Assembly: GCA_016192075.1 (NCBI GenBank)
Contig: JACPUU010000002.1
Coordinates: 338,281 to 402,280, forward strand
Reading direction: 5' to 3'
Length of the DNA: 64,000 nt
From: Bacteroidota bacterium
GTDB taxonomy: Bacteria; Bacteroidota; Bacteroidia; Flavobacteriales_D; Crocinitomicaceae
Shown: positions 1 to 8,536 of the stretch, one piece after another
How the letters are laid out: each line of letters begins with the position of its first letter
How positions within the stretch are numbered: position 1 is the stretch's first letter
Notes under the pieces: model-generated
Database searches by the model: none
Told to the model about the DNA's origin: nothing
What the model saw: only the letters and a program-made list of their open reading frames with translations
Made by a program: the position numbers and the translations under genes

Positions 1-1128
1 GGCACGGGGTGATTTCAGATCAATTAAACCGACAACGGCAACTATAATAATCACTGCCAGCAGCACCTTGGGCAGGTAAAAAAATAAGTCCGTCATAAAA
101 AGCAGTGCCGCCAGAATAACAACAGCAGCAATTAAACCAGCCAGCGGCGTTTTTGCCCCGGCCTCATTGTTTACCGCTGATCTTGAAAAGCCGCCGGTAA
201 CGGGATACGATGAAAAAAATGACCCTATAAAATTGGCTGCACCTAAGGCCACCAGTTCCTTGTTTGGATTTACTTCCTGAACAGCTTTTTTTTCTTCAAT
301 GGCTTTTGCTACCGTAATGGCCTCCATAAAGGCAATCAGCGCAAGGGCAAGGGCAGAGGGCAGCAAAATTTTAAACTCTTCCCACGTGAAAGCGGGGGTT
401 GTAAAATGAGGTAAACCAGAAGGAACTTCCTTTACAATACTGATTCCGTATTGCTCCAGGTGCAGCAGGTAGGTAATCAGTGTCCCCAAAGCAACGAGCA
501 GCAGTCCGGCAGGAAATTTTTTGCGGTATTTTTTTAAAATCAGAACAAAGGCAATGCCTATAGCTGCAAAGAGTATAGTGGGCGTGTGAATGACATTAAT
601 CTGATCTATAAAATCAGTTATCAAAATGTGCAGCTGATTATTTTGAGCCAGTTGAATGCCAAGCAGGTTCCCCAGTTGATTAAAGGCAATGATAATAGAG
701 GCGGCGGTGGTAAACCCGACAATAACCGGTTTTGAAAGAAAGTTGACCAGGAATCCCATGCGGATGAGGCCAAATAAAAGCTGGGCTGCGCCAATCATCA
801 GGGCCAGAATCAGGGCCAGTTCAATGTATCGTGGTGAACCCGGTATAGCCATTACAGATACAGTGGCAGCTACAAAAAGTGAATCCATGGCCACTGGTCC
901 AACCGAAAGCTGGCGCGATGTGCCAAGCAGTGCATAAACTACCAGTGGAACCAAAGCGGCGTACAAACCATACACCGGCGGCAAACCTGCAATCATGGCA
1001 TAGGCCATTCCCTGCGGAATAAGCATTATGCCTACTGTTAAGCCGGCAGACAAGTCTCCCCTGAGCTGACTTTTGTTGTAGGTTTTGAGCCAGCCAATTG
1101 CCGGGAGTATTTTTTCAGCGAATGCCAT
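1..1128 (-). CDS. SulP family anion permease (N-terminal part)
   Basis: Translating the minus strand from the ATG at 1126-1128 gives an open frame of 376 codons that runs off the left edge of the window, so the C-terminus (usually a STAS domain) is not visible. The N-terminus (MAFAEKILPAIGWL) is followed by a segment with PQGMAYAMIAGLPPVYGLY, the signature of the SulP/SLC26 family. Many hydrophobic segments follow, consistent with a multi-pass inner-membrane transporter. Family members carry sulfate, bicarbonate or other anions, often with Na+ or H+; the substrate cannot be told here. It is divergent from the lipoprotein gene at 1363. Family assignment is firm, substrate unknown. Confidence 0.9.
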   Translation of the reverse strand, partial: MAFAEKILPAIGWLKTYNKSQLRGDLSAGLTVGIMLIPQGMAYAMIAGLPPVYGLYAALVPLVVYALLGTSRQLSVGPVAMDSLFVAATVSVMAIPGSPRYIELALILALMIGAAQLLFGLIRMGFLVNFLSKPVIVGFTTAASIIIAFNQLGNLLGIQLAQNNQLHILITDFIDQINVIHTPTILFAAIGIAFVLILKKYRKKFPAGLLLVALGTLITYLLHLEQYGISIVKEVPSGLPHFTTPAFTWEEFKILLPSALALALIAFMEAITVAKAIEEKKAVQEVNPNKELVALGAANFIGSFFSSYPVTGGFSRSAVNNEAGAKTPLAGLIAAVVILAALLFMTDLFFYLPKVLLAVIIIVAVVGLIDLKSPRA

Positions 1129-1314
1129 TGGGTGTAAATGTAGGCAAAACTGCAAAATCACCCGGAATTTGAGTGTAACTAAAGTTACGGTGGTGCTGAC
1201 CAACGAAATAATGGCTGTGAAATTACCTTTGGAATCAGGCCGGCGGAGGGTAACCCGCCGGAACTGTTTCATGCACGGTGCGTTTGAAAGGAACAAAAGG
1301 CCGGGCAAAGTAAG

Positions 1315-1344
1315 TTGGTTCAAGACTATATCCGTGTATATTTG
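1315..1344 (+). promoter_or_regulatory. Bacteroidota-type promoter for the 1363 gene
   Basis: TTG at 1315-1317 and TATATTTG at 1337-1344 are separated by 19 nt, matching the Bacteroidota sigma-A pattern (TTG, about 19 nt, TAnnTTTG). The ATG follows 18 nt downstream, leaving a short leader. Confidence 0.55.
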
Positions 1345-1362
1345 TTACTCATCCATTTTTTT

Positions 1363-2043
1363 ATGAAAAGAATCCGGCTTTTAATTCCGTTGCTCGCATT
1401 TGTTTTTGGTTGTGCCCAAAGCAGGTTTGTTGAACCGCTTGATAAGGGACAGCTCAGCGTGGGTGGAAATTTTGGTGGTCCGCTCATTGAATATCCTCCG
1501 GCGGTGATTCCAATTCCATTCCTGGATGCTGAAGTGGGGTACGGACTTGATTCCAACCTGACCGTTCACGGTGGTTTAAACCTGACATCAATGGCATTTG
1601 GTAATTTTCACATGGATGCCGGTGTGACTTACAAATTTCTGAATCAGCGTAAATACATTCCCAATCTTTCGGTATCGCCTTCGTTCAATTTAGTGTATGA
1701 TGTGTATGATAAGGTGGGTAAATTCTGGCCGGTGCTTGATGTAAATGCTTACTGGAATTATGGGGAGCGCCGCAATTATTTTTACGCCGGATTCAACAAC
1801 TATTTTGAGTTGTCAAAAACCATGGCCAATGATCAGCCACAGGCACACCACTGGTTGTTCAGTCCGCAGATTGGGCATATCCTTAAAGGTAAAAAACAAT
1901 ACTTTCAATTCACCACTGAGGTAAAATTGCTGGGAATAAACCTGGACAGCAAATATTCCTTTATTCCCTATTCAGGCATTACCGGCAACATGGGTGCTAC
2001 GGGTATTTATTTAGGATTTCGTTGGTTCATAAACAGAAAATAG
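1363..2043 (+). CDS. Outer-membrane beta-barrel-like lipoprotein
   Basis: A 226-residue protein. I chose the ATG at 1363 rather than the longer frame because it puts a signal peptide with a lipobox-like FGC at the N-terminus (MKRIRLLIPLLAFVFGCAQ) and lies just after a good promoter. The rest has alternating aromatic/polar stretches and many Gly, Tyr and Asn residues, ending in YLGFRWFINRK, which looks like the last strand of a small outer-membrane barrel. It is one base apart from the following hydrolase, so the two are probably co-transcribed. No specific function is recognised. Confidence 0.75.
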   Translation: MKRIRLLIPLLAFVFGCAQSRFVEPLDKGQLSVGGNFGGPLIEYPPAVIPIPFLDAEVGYGLDSNLTVHGGLNLTSMAFGNFHMDAGVTYKFLNQRKYIPNLSVSPSFNLVYDVYDKVGKFWPVLDVNAYWNYGERRNYFYAGFNNYFELSKTMANDQPQAHHWLFSPQIGHILKGKKQYFQFTTEVKLLGINLDSKYSFIPYSGITGNMGATGIYLGFRWFINRK

Positions 2044-2044
2044 G

Positions 2045-2935
2045 ATGAGAAAAATTATTTTTTTAGCGTTGATTTCAACGGTTGTTTCGTGCAAAAAAGT
2101 AAACCTGGATGGGCTGGCTTTTCCGTCAGAGGCGCTTCATCATTATGAGTACGATGCGTATACAGACCCGGAGATTACCATTCCCGATTCATTCAAAGTG
2201 GATGCATTCAAACGGCATCTGATTCCGCTGCAGTCATACAGTGAAGAAACCGGTGAATACTATACCATTTACGGTGTTTACATCGGTGACACCAGCACCC
2301 TTGCAACTGATTCTGTGATTCTGTACCTGCATGGTCAGTCGCGGCACAATGATTTTTACTGGACCCGTGCATCGCTGCTGGCCAACATTACGCAAAAATA
2401 CAAGTACGGTGTTTTTATGATTGATTACCGCGGGTATGGCATGTCTGAAGGTACATCTACTGAAAAAGGCCTGTATGAAGATGCCGATGCAGCCATTGAC
2501 TGGTTGGTAACTAAAGGAGCTGATCAGAACAAAACATTCTATTACGGATTCAGCCTGGGAGCAATTCCGGCAATTGACCGTGCTGCCTACCGCACTGATT
2601 TTAAACCAAAGAAAATTATCCTCGAATCCCCGTTGGCATCGGTACAAAACCTCACGCAATCTTCTACCGTCATCAACGTGAATTCCAAATTTGTGACCAA
2701 CCTGGAATTTGACAATGCCGAAAAAATTAAAGACGTAACCGTTCCGCTGATGTGGCTGCATGGAGTTGAGGATACGTATGTGAACATTTCAAACGGTGAA
2801 TTGATCTTTGACAACCACGGCGGTACCTATAAAGAAGCACATCGCATTGAGGGGGCTGATCATGCTGAGGTGCCGGTGATGATGGGGTATTCGGTTTATT
2901 TGAATGCGTTGGAGATGTATTTGGAAATGCCTTAA
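2045..2935 (+). CDS. Alpha/beta hydrolase lipoprotein
   Basis: A 296-residue protein with a lipoprotein signal (VVSC, Cys16) and an alpha/beta hydrolase fold. The oxyanion-hole region is YLHGQSR near residue 94, the nucleophile elbow is GFSLGA with Ser170, and the likely acid and base are Asp243 (GVEDTYV) and His273 (GADHAEV). It resembles the BAAT/ABHD-type serine hydrolases often annotated as lysophospholipase-like. Substrate is unknown; it would act in the periplasm or at the outer membrane. It follows the beta-barrel gene by one base, suggesting one transcript. Confidence 0.8.
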   Translation: MRKIIFLALISTVVSCKKVNLDGLAFPSEALHHYEYDAYTDPEITIPDSFKVDAFKRHLIPLQSYSEETGEYYTIYGVYIGDTSTLATDSVILYLHGQSRHNDFYWTRASLLANITQKYKYGVFMIDYRGYGMSEGTSTEKGLYEDADAAIDWLVTKGADQNKTFYYGFSLGAIPAIDRAAYRTDFKPKKIILESPLASVQNLTQSSTVINVNSKFVTNLEFDNAEKIKDVTVPLMWLHGVEDTYVNISNGELIFDNHGGTYKEAHRIEGADHAEVPVMMGYSVYLNALEMYLEMP

Positions 2936-2945
2936 AAATAACGAT

Positions 2946-3539
2946 ATGATTATTAAACTAATAACCTTTGGGCTGTTGCTGAAAGGTTTGCTAAGCGCTT
3001 CTGCGCAAACTGACTTCTTGAAGATTCTTGAAGAGAATCAACTGACTTTTGAAAAACCTGCGGATTTTGAAGAAGTGCCGGTGAAAGAAAATCCGGATCT
3101 GTATTACAATTATGCCATGAAACATATCACCGCTAATTTGGAGGTCAGGTATTCCATCTTTTCATTGAAACAAATGCTTTTAGATTATGAAGAGAGCAAA
3201 AAAGATACAAGCAGGACTATGTTGAATCCGAATAACCTCTATAAATCGCTAATGGTGGTCAATATCCTGAATATTTCTCAACTGAATTTGAGTAAAGAAG
3301 GCATTCCAAAAGCGGCAGCATTTAACAGTGAATCTGTCATGCAGGAGTTTGGTTGTGAATATGGAGCAACAGCTTTTTTTGAAGTAAATTCAACCTTCAG
3401 TGAGGGTTATAAATACTGCTCTATGGTTTATTTGCACAAAGAAAATGTTGCAGACGTTTGCATTTGTTACCTGATGAAAAAACCAAAGGACTTTGAAAAG
3501 TATTTTGGTTTGGCTTTTCATGCGTTGCGGTTTATTTGA
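2946..3539 (+). CDS. Secreted protein of unknown function
   Basis: A 197-residue protein starting at the ATG at 2946, which gives a signal peptide (MIIKLITFGLLLKGLLSASA) with a likely cleavage after SASA. The longer frame would overlap the previous gene. The mature part is mixed alpha/beta with no motif I recognise; two cysteines (CSMV, VCICY) occur near the C-terminus. It lies 10 nt after the hydrolase gene and is probably the third gene of that operon. Confidence 0.65.
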   Translation: MIIKLITFGLLLKGLLSASAQTDFLKILEENQLTFEKPADFEEVPVKENPDLYYNYAMKHITANLEVRYSIFSLKQMLLDYEESKKDTSRTMLNPNNLYKSLMVVNILNISQLNLSKEGIPKAAAFNSESVMQEFGCEYGATAFFEVNSTFSEGYKYCSMVYLHKENVADVCICYLMKKPKDFEKYFGLAFHALRFI

Positions 3540-3653
3540 AGTGTTCTGCTGATTTGACGGTGAATGGTTCCCGGGCATCCAAACCGGCTGTCAGATACTG
3601 ATTGTTAAGTCTGCTGGATTTAATTCTTATTCAATACCAATAAAGACCAATAG

Positions 3654-4121
3654 ATGGGAGTAGAAATTGAACGAAAATACCTTGTGAACAGAGACAAATG
3701 GAATATTGTTGAAAAACCGAAAGGAAATTTATTCCGGCAGGGGTATCTGGTGACTGATCCAACTAAAACCATTCGGGTAAGGTTGACTGATTCAGCAGGG
3801 TTTCTGACAATAAAGGGACTTTCTGTAGGTGCAACACGACCGGAGTTTGAATACGAAATACCCCAGGATGAAGCCAGCCAATTACTCGATACTTTTTCAG
3901 TTACCGATTTAAAAAAAATCAGGTATGAAATTCTATTCAATGGAAAATTGTGGGAAGTGGATGAATTTCTTGGAGACAACCTGGGATTGATTGTTGCTGA
4001 AATTGAATTAAAAAGCGAATCTGAGATTTTTGAACTGCCGGATTGGATAGATAAAGAAGTAACCGGCGATGAAAAATATTACAATTCGAATTTATCAATA
4101 CACCCGTTTACAAAATGGTAG
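3654..4121 (+). CDS. CYTH domain protein (tripolyphosphate-binding fold)
   Basis: A 155-residue protein with the CYTH signature ExExK at residues 4-8 (EIERK) and the expected charged strand pattern: IRVRL, LTIKG, FEYEI, KIRYEI, WEVDEF, and VAEIEL. CYTH enzymes bind triphosphate in a beta tunnel and include thiamine triphosphatases, inorganic triphosphatases and class IV adenylate cyclases. The short bacterial single-domain form seen here (YgiF/NE1496-like) is usually an inorganic triphosphatase, but the substrate cannot be decided from sequence. It is the last gene before the cassette array and looks chromosomal rather than cassette-borne. Confidence 0.85.
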   Translation: MGVEIERKYLVNRDKWNIVEKPKGNLFRQGYLVTDPTKTIRVRLTDSAGFLTIKGLSVGATRPEFEYEIPQDEASQLLDTFSVTDLKKIRYEILFNGKLWEVDEFLGDNLGLIVAEIELKSESEIFELPDWIDKEVTGDEKYYNSNLSIHPFTKW

Positions 4122-4172
4122 CGGCAAACATTTAACAAATCGGGTTCAAAATAAATATTGTTCGTTAGCTAT

Positions 4173-4367
4173 CGGGATTATCGGCTGGTGTAAAATCACG
4201 GGGAGTACAGTAGATTGTGGTAGGAACAAGAGGCGCGCTGCAGCTAAAAAAGTCCTTTTGATGATCTCTGAATTATTATTAGATTTGATAAGGTACCAAA
4301 AAGTAATGTTATACAACAGGTTTGGTTGTATAGGAGGACAAAAGGTGCTGATATAAACTAGTTAGGT
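4173..4367 (+). repeat. Multi-hairpin leader element, copy 1 (candidate attI-like site)
   Basis: About 190 bp closely similar to 12440-12627: shared blocks include TCACGGGG, a GTACAGTAG block, GATGATCT, TAGATTTGATA and a hairpin TATACAAC/GTTGTATA at about 4310-4332. It ends with GATATAAACTAGTTAGGT; the GTTAGGT box is 4361-4367, 8 nt before the first cassette ATG. It marks the left outer end of the array. The same terminal block recurs at 12.6, 15.2 and (reverse strand) 22.93 kb. The attI-like role is inferred from position. Confidence 0.6.
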
Positions 4368-4375
4368 GTAATTTT

Positions 4376-5035
4376 ATGACGACAGAAATAGACCATAATA
4401 AGTTGCTAAAGAAAATCGCCAAAGCGCGACTTAAACCTTTTGGAATATTTCAGAAAAGTCAATCAAGGATTTTTCTCCACGACAAAGGTTGGTATACTAC
4501 TGTTATTGAATTTCAACCTTCAAAGTGGTCAAAAGGAACATTCCTTAATATCGGAGTTGATTTGAATCTTTATCCGAGGGACTACTTTTCATTTGGTCAC
4601 GGATATAGAGAAAAAGGATTTGAAGAGTTTACAGACGAGAAGCAGTTTGAGGATTTAGTAAATGGTTTATGTGACTTGACAATTAAACGGGTTCAAGAAC
4701 TTGATAATCTATTCATAGACGTATGGGCAGCCACGACATTAAATGAAAAGGAAAACAGCGATGACCCATGGCAACTTTATAATCTTGCATTGCTAAATAT
4801 CCTATCAAAAAACTTTGACCGGGCGGGACAACAATTAGACAAACTCGTTTCTAAGAAATGTGAACATGACTTTGAATTTAAAAGGAGACAATTAGCGAAC
4901 GAAATTTTATCTTGGCTTAAAGACGAAAACACGCTTCAAGAAAAAATTAAAAATCTAATTAATGAGACACGCAAACTTAAAAAACTTCCTGTTGCGACAC
5001 TTGATGACTTGGCAGTAAGAAAAAACAACGCCTAA
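4376..5035 (+). CDS. Cassette protein, possibly DUF4304-like
   Basis: First cassette gene, 219 residues, starting 8 nt after the leader box; the stop TAA lies inside the RYYYAAC box of the next attC. The N-terminal half (RLKPFGIFQKSQSRIFLHDK, then GWYTTVIEFQPSKW and FLNIGVDLNLY) resembles the DUF4304 pattern of a long-side-chain-rich beta sheet reading 'kpLGFkkkg...fyk...wyyvvefQkskw...fyiNigv'. The C-terminal half is helical and Lys/Glu rich. Function unknown, though DUF4304 proteins are frequent in polymorphic-toxin and cassette contexts. The family match is from memory and tentative. Confidence 0.65.
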   Translation: MTTEIDHNKLLKKIAKARLKPFGIFQKSQSRIFLHDKGWYTTVIEFQPSKWSKGTFLNIGVDLNLYPRDYFSFGHGYREKGFEEFTDEKQFEDLVNGLCDLTIKRVQELDNLFIDVWAATTLNEKENSDDPWQLYNLALLNILSKNFDRAGQQLDKLVSKKCEHDFEFKRRQLANEILSWLKDENTLQEKIKNLINETRKLKKLPVATLDDLAVRKNNA

Positions 5036-5160
5036 CAGCACCTTTGCGATATGGCGGGTGAAGTGAGAATATAAACAGTTGTGCAACTAATAAACTTTGG
5101 TGTGTAAAGACAGTTTAGTATTCCAAATCCGCCATAACGCAAAGCTGCAAAACGTTAGCA
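5030..5160 (+). other. attC-like site A (131 bp)
   Basis: Boxes GCCTAAC (5030-5036) and GTTAGCA (5154-5160). The arms pair well: TTTGCGATATGGCGG against CCGCCATAACGCAAAG, with a loop of about 70 nt. The upstream gene's stop codon is in the first box. Confidence 0.8.
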
Positions 5161-5180
5161 GTAATAGGTTGAAAAACAAA

Positions 5181-5738
5181 ATGGCAATAAATCAATTTAA
5201 TATTACACTTATTCCAAGACAACCAATTGTAGACAAATATGGTAGTGTGCCGACACAATTGTTTGTAGACCACGCAGCCCGACAAAAGCATTTTGACAAA
5301 GACTTTGAGGCTGAATTTGACTTTGAAGACGACCTTACAGTTAATTGGTGGCGACACAACAAAATCAAATTTACAGACATCGAACCAAATGTTTCTTCAA
5401 TGTTAAGACCCATTGAGTGGACAGAAAAATATGACGACATCAAATCTTACGGTGACAAAAACGACAATGATATTTCCATTAGCCTTGCCGACAAAATATA
5501 TATTGACGAATTTGATTGCCGCATAAATGTTGTCCTATTAGACAAGAACTTCATCAACCTAATTTTAAACTTAGCTAAGCAACTAGACTGTTTATTTATA
5601 GATAAACAAGACAGGTTATTTGAGCCGACAATTGAAAATTTAATAGATAGCATAAAGACATCAAATGCATTTAAGTTTGCCTCAAATCCATCTGACTTTT
5701 TTGATAAATTTTCTTCTGGACAAATAAAACCTGAATAA
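5181..5738 (+). CDS. Cassette protein of unknown function
   Basis: A 185-residue acidic, soluble-looking protein. The start at 5181 (MAINQFNITLIPRQP) is chosen because it lies 20 nt after the attC box; the longer frame to 5097 would read through the attC palindrome. The N-terminus IPRQPIVDKYGSVPTQLFVD is followed by an FDFEDDLTVNWWR segment and a LADKIYIDEFDCRINV strand pattern. I do not recognise the family with confidence. Asp/Phe rich, no signal peptide and no membrane segment. Confidence 0.65.
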   Translation: MAINQFNITLIPRQPIVDKYGSVPTQLFVDHAARQKHFDKDFEAEFDFEDDLTVNWWRHNKIKFTDIEPNVSSMLRPIEWTEKYDDIKSYGDKNDNDISISLADKIYIDEFDCRINVVLLDKNFINLILNLAKQLDCLFIDKQDRLFEPTIENLIDSIKTSNAFKFASNPSDFFDKFSSGQIKPE

Positions 5739-5747
5739 ACCTACTAC

Positions 5748-5922
5748 TGCTAACCGCACCTAAAACTTATGCGGGCGACATCAAAGCATTTGCAAATTTC
5801 AAGGTCGCTCCGCGAAACGTATTTTCATTTTGCAAATGCATAGAAACATAGTATCTTTATTTAACCGTTTCGGTAGACGAGTGTTCCAAAACCGCACAAG
5901 TTCTAGCTGCAAAACGTTATAA
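5748..5922 (+). other. attC-like site B (175 bp)
   Basis: Boxes TGCTAAC (5748-5754) and GTTATAA (5916-5922). Arms AACTTATGCGG and CCGCACAAGTT pair; the loop is longer than in the 130-bp class. Confidence 0.75.
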
Positions 5923-5964
5923 GTAAGCCGTTGAAAGACGTCACATTAATCAACATCGACAAAT

Positions 5965-6354
5965 ATGAGCAAATTAGGTTGCATATGCGGACATACAATA
6001 GTTGACCAAACTGACAATATTATTTATAAGGCACACTTTGTTCGCGACCAAGATAAAGAAGCAATTGGCGAACAAACTACAGACATTGAAGCTTTTATTG
6101 AGGCCGTTCGAAAAGGTCAGCGAGACAAGTGGCTTAACAATTATTTTGGATCCGATATATACAAAACTCTCACAGACGCTACGGTTGTTAACGACATCAT
6201 TTCAAGATATAATGTAAAATTCGAAAGCGAGATGTTTGTATGCCAAAACTGTGGGCGAATAAAAATTCAAAAAGGGAATGAGAATAAATTTGTTTCATTT
6301 TTGCCGGAAGACAACCAATGGTTAGGCATTTTTAAAGGGTTATCGAGGACCTAA
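5965..6354 (+). CDS. Small zinc-ribbon-like cassette protein
   Basis: A 129-residue protein with paired cysteines at the two ends: GCICGH near residues 5-10 and VCQNCGRI near residues 88-95. This spacing suggests one zinc site formed by the N- and C-terminal knuckles. The centre is helical. I remember hypothetical proteins starting MSKLGCICGH in other bacteria but none with a known function. It lies alone between attC sites B and C, in the cassette direction, with a start 42 nt after the GTTATAA box. Confidence 0.65.
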   Translation: MSKLGCICGHTIVDQTDNIIYKAHFVRDQDKEAIGEQTTDIEAFIEAVRKGQRDKWLNNYFGSDIYKTLTDATVVNDIISRYNVKFESEMFVCQNCGRIKIQKGNENKFVSFLPEDNQWLGIFKGLSRT

Positions 6355-6382
6355 GCTTTAGAAACTGTGGGCTACGGTCAAC

Positions 6383-6512
6383 TTATAACAGCGGTCTGGT
6401 GCCATGCGGCATCTAGCTCTGCAAGACAAATTTGAGTACATTTGAAATACAGACTTCGCAATTGTGATTTTAGTTAAAAAACCGCACGATCGCAAAGCCC
6501 CAAACGTTAGCA
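6383..6512 (+). other. attC-like site C (130 bp, weaker arms)
   Basis: Boxes TTATAAC (6383-6389) and GTTAGCA (6506-6512), with the usual right-end context CAAAGCCCCAAACGTTAGCA. Arm pairing is imperfect (ATGCGG against CCGCAC plus scattered pairs), but length and end motifs match the 130-bp class. Confidence 0.6.
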
Positions 6513-6517
6513 ATTAT

Positions 6518-7072
6518 TTACTTAGAGCAATTGTAAATAAATACGGAACAAATAACATCGTAAATCAAACCGGAATGAAAGGATTGAATAAAATCAGAAT
6601 CCAAATATTGGACAAAAAAATATTCATTCCATTTTCCATAGAAAATTAGATCGGAAGACTCCAAATCAAGACCTGGTTGAATTGTTTCAACAAATAATCC
6701 TTCCATTCCTTTTAATTCTCCTGCAATCTCAAAAAACTCTTTGGAACATGGCCTTTTAGGATCATAGTATTCAATATCTCCAATATGGATATACCTTATG
6801 GAAAAATCATAACTCAAGGCCAATTTAAACATCGATGTACAACTGTCCTTGTTGACTAAAAAAGTGCAGTAATTGTTTTCGATGGTTGCAGAATCACGAA
6901 CTCTTAAAAAGACATAGTCACTTTTATCCTTTTGAAGTTTTTTAAGATTGTCCAATATTTGAATATCCAAATTATGATTTGCTAATGACAAGCTATCCAG
7001 CCTTGTGGATTGACCAAAAGTTATGGAACCAAGGACGAATCCGCAAATTAATACACATGCATATCTCACCAT
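6518..7072 (-). CDS. Secreted cassette protein, encoded against the array direction
   Basis: A 184-residue protein with a clear signal peptide (MVRYACVLICGFVLGSITFG) and a mature part with four further cysteines (NYCTFL, DSCTSM, RPCSKE, IYNCSK). Function not recognised. It is the only cassette gene in the left arm that runs against the orientation of its flanking attC sites (C and D); its stop is 6 nt from the end of site C. A reverse-oriented gene would need its own promoter; ATG at 7070-7072 is preceded by an AT-rich stretch but no clear TAnnTTTG was identified. Confidence 0.65.
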   Translation of the reverse strand: MVRYACVLICGFVLGSITFGQSTRLDSLSLANHNLDIQILDNLKKLQKDKSDYVFLRVRDSATIENNYCTFLVNKDSCTSMFKLALSYDFSIRYIHIGDIEYYDPKRPCSKEFFEIAGELKGMEGLFVETIQPGLDLESSDLIFYGKWNEYFFVQYLDSDFIQSFHSGLIYDVICSVFIYNCSK

Positions 7073-7131
7073 TATTAAACGAAGAAAAAAGATAACGTTA
7101 CACTAAGTTAGAATGAATACGTAAAAACAAT

Positions 7132-7324
7132 TGCTAACATGGGCTAAAAATTAATTATGCCGACTGTGGGCTATTTAAGGTCTGTGTTTCATAGAAATTG
7201 CGCCAAGCAAAAAATTTCTTAATTCAGGTAAATTAAAAAAATTGTTTGCATGGCTTGTTGGTTAGCATCAATTTCAGTATCTTCGATTACCAGCGGTGCA
7301 ACTAATTTTAGCCCAGGGTTAGGC
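7132..7324 (+). other. attC-like site D (193 bp class)
   Basis: Boxes TGCTAAC (7132-7138) and GTTAGGC (7318-7324); arms GGGCTAAAAATTA and TAATTTTAGCCC. The loop carries sequence homologous to the reverse complement of sites N and P (for example GGCTTGTTGGTTAGCATCAA), so D belongs to the same 193-bp family as the right-arm sites. Confidence 0.75.
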
Positions 7325-7347
7325 AACATTTAAGAAACTTAATCGAA

Positions 7348-7743
7348 ATGGAATTAAGACGAATATCAGGACAGAAAAGTAAAACTTTATTTGAGTTTTA
7401 CGACCCAAAAGGATGGCCATCTCAATGGGGTAAAATGCCTGAAATGATGCGTCAATTAATAACGACACTTGAATCAATTGACTACGAACCTGTCTGGGTT
7501 TTTACATCTCATGCTGAATTATTATTTACCAACAAAGATGATTACAAAGATTGGCAAGTTTTGGTGCAGATAATTGAAATAAATAAAACACAGCATTATA
7601 AAATAACCGCAGCGCAAGAGAATCCATGGCATCATTTAACTGGATTTGCGGACAATCATAATTCAGCAGCTGAATTGGTAGTATCTGGACTTTCAGTTTC
7701 GGCTGTTGGAAAAAATCGAAATATTTTTCTGGACTCCAATTGA
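7348..7743 (+). CDS. Cassette protein of unknown function
   Basis: A 131-residue soluble protein, no signal peptide. The sequence is rich in aromatic residues (FEFYDPKGWPSQW, YEPVWVFTSHAELLF, PWHHLTGFADN), suggesting a compact mixed alpha/beta domain. Not recognised. The start is 23 nt after the GTTAGGC box of site D and the stop is 11 nt before site E, so it fills its cassette. Confidence 0.65.
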   Translation: MELRRISGQKSKTLFEFYDPKGWPSQWGKMPEMMRQLITTLESIDYEPVWVFTSHAELLFTNKDDYKDWQVLVQIIEINKTQHYKITAAQENPWHHLTGFADNHNSAAELVVSGLSVSAVGKNRNIFLDSN

Positions 7744-7754
7744 TAAAAAACATT

Positions 7755-7885
7755 GCCTAACACGGGTTTTGCGTCAGTGGGAGGACAGTTCAAATAGAAA
7801 CATTTGAGCAATAGATAAAGGTTGGTTAAGGCAGACAGTTTACGGTTTCAAAAGCCCACCAACGCAAAGCCCGAAACCGTTATAC
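7755..7885 (+). other. attC-like site E (131 bp)
   Basis: Boxes GCCTAAC (7755-7761) and GTTATAC (7879-7885). Arms CGGGTTTTGCGTCAGTGGG and CCCACCAACGCAAAGCCCG pair almost fully. The site is very similar to the reverse complement of site L. Confidence 0.8.
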
Positions 7886-7906
7886 ACAATAAAAATCACA
7901 ACCTAG

Positions 7907-8332
7907 ATGAAGCAACAAGTTCTAGACACTATCAGAATTGAATTGGTTGTTGTAGCATGTCAGGGCTACAATGATGAAGTTCATATGCAAGGTCAACTTG
8001 AAATCTATATAAATCAAAAGAAGCCTTATGACGAGTCTTCCGACATCATCGATGTAGAAAACTTGTTGAACAGTATAGAAAAAGACGGAGAATATAAAAT
8101 CTTCTCCTGTTGTTGTGGAAAGCCAGAATGTAGCGGATGGTATAAAGGAATTAATGTTGTCACTAATGACCTTGAAATAAAATGGACAAATGAAAATAAT
8201 AATGAGAATTGGACATTTGAAAAAACATCTGTTCTTGACCAATTAAGGACTGTGAGAAAGGAAGCAATATTCTACAAGAACTTTTTTCGAAAAAAGGATA
8301 TAGAGTATGTCGGTGTTGGATATGATTGGTAA
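7907..8332 (+). CDS. Cysteine-motif cassette protein of unknown function
   Basis: A 141-residue protein with a striking SCCCGKPECSGW stretch near residues 66-77, probably a small metal-binding knuckle, followed by a long central acidic segment and a C-terminal helix (VLDQLRTVRKEAIFYKNFF). Similar 'CxCGxxxCxG' motifs occur in uncharacterised bacterial proteins; no function is known to me. The start is 22 nt after the GTTATAC box of site E. Confidence 0.65.
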   Translation: MKQQVLDTIRIELVVVACQGYNDEVHMQGQLEIYINQKKPYDESSDIIDVENLLNSIEKDGEYKIFSCCCGKPECSGWYKGINVVTNDLEIKWTNENNNENWTFEKTSVLDQLRTVRKEAIFYKNFFRKKDIEYVGVGYDW

Positions 8333-8383
8333 TCTCAGTTCATTTTGATCGAAATCATTAAGAAACTGAAAAATATTGAATGT

Positions 8384-8524
8384 GTATAACAGCACCTAAA
8401 AAGCATACGGATTAATGCTTCGTAAAATCAAACGTGGTTAGAAAATCATTCTTACCTTTAAATAAAAATGGTGGTTAAAGAGCTGTACGACTTTCTAGCT
8501 GCCGACCGTTAGCGCTAATAATTA
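8384..8524 (+). other. attC-like site F (141 bp)
   Basis: Boxes GTATAAC (8384-8390) and GTTAGCG (8518-8524); the left context ACAGCACCT and right context TCTAGCTGCC match sites A, B and G. Arm pairing is interrupted. Confidence 0.7.
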
Positions 8525-8536
8525 AATCGCACCAAG

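Noticed and set aside
4069..4356. Open frame overlapping the end of the CYTH gene and running through leader copy 1
   Set aside because: It reads through repeat DNA in a different frame from the CYTH gene and has no protein-like composition.
5097..5180. Upstream start for the second cassette gene
   Set aside because: It would code through the attC palindrome; the ATG at 5181 lies just after the box.
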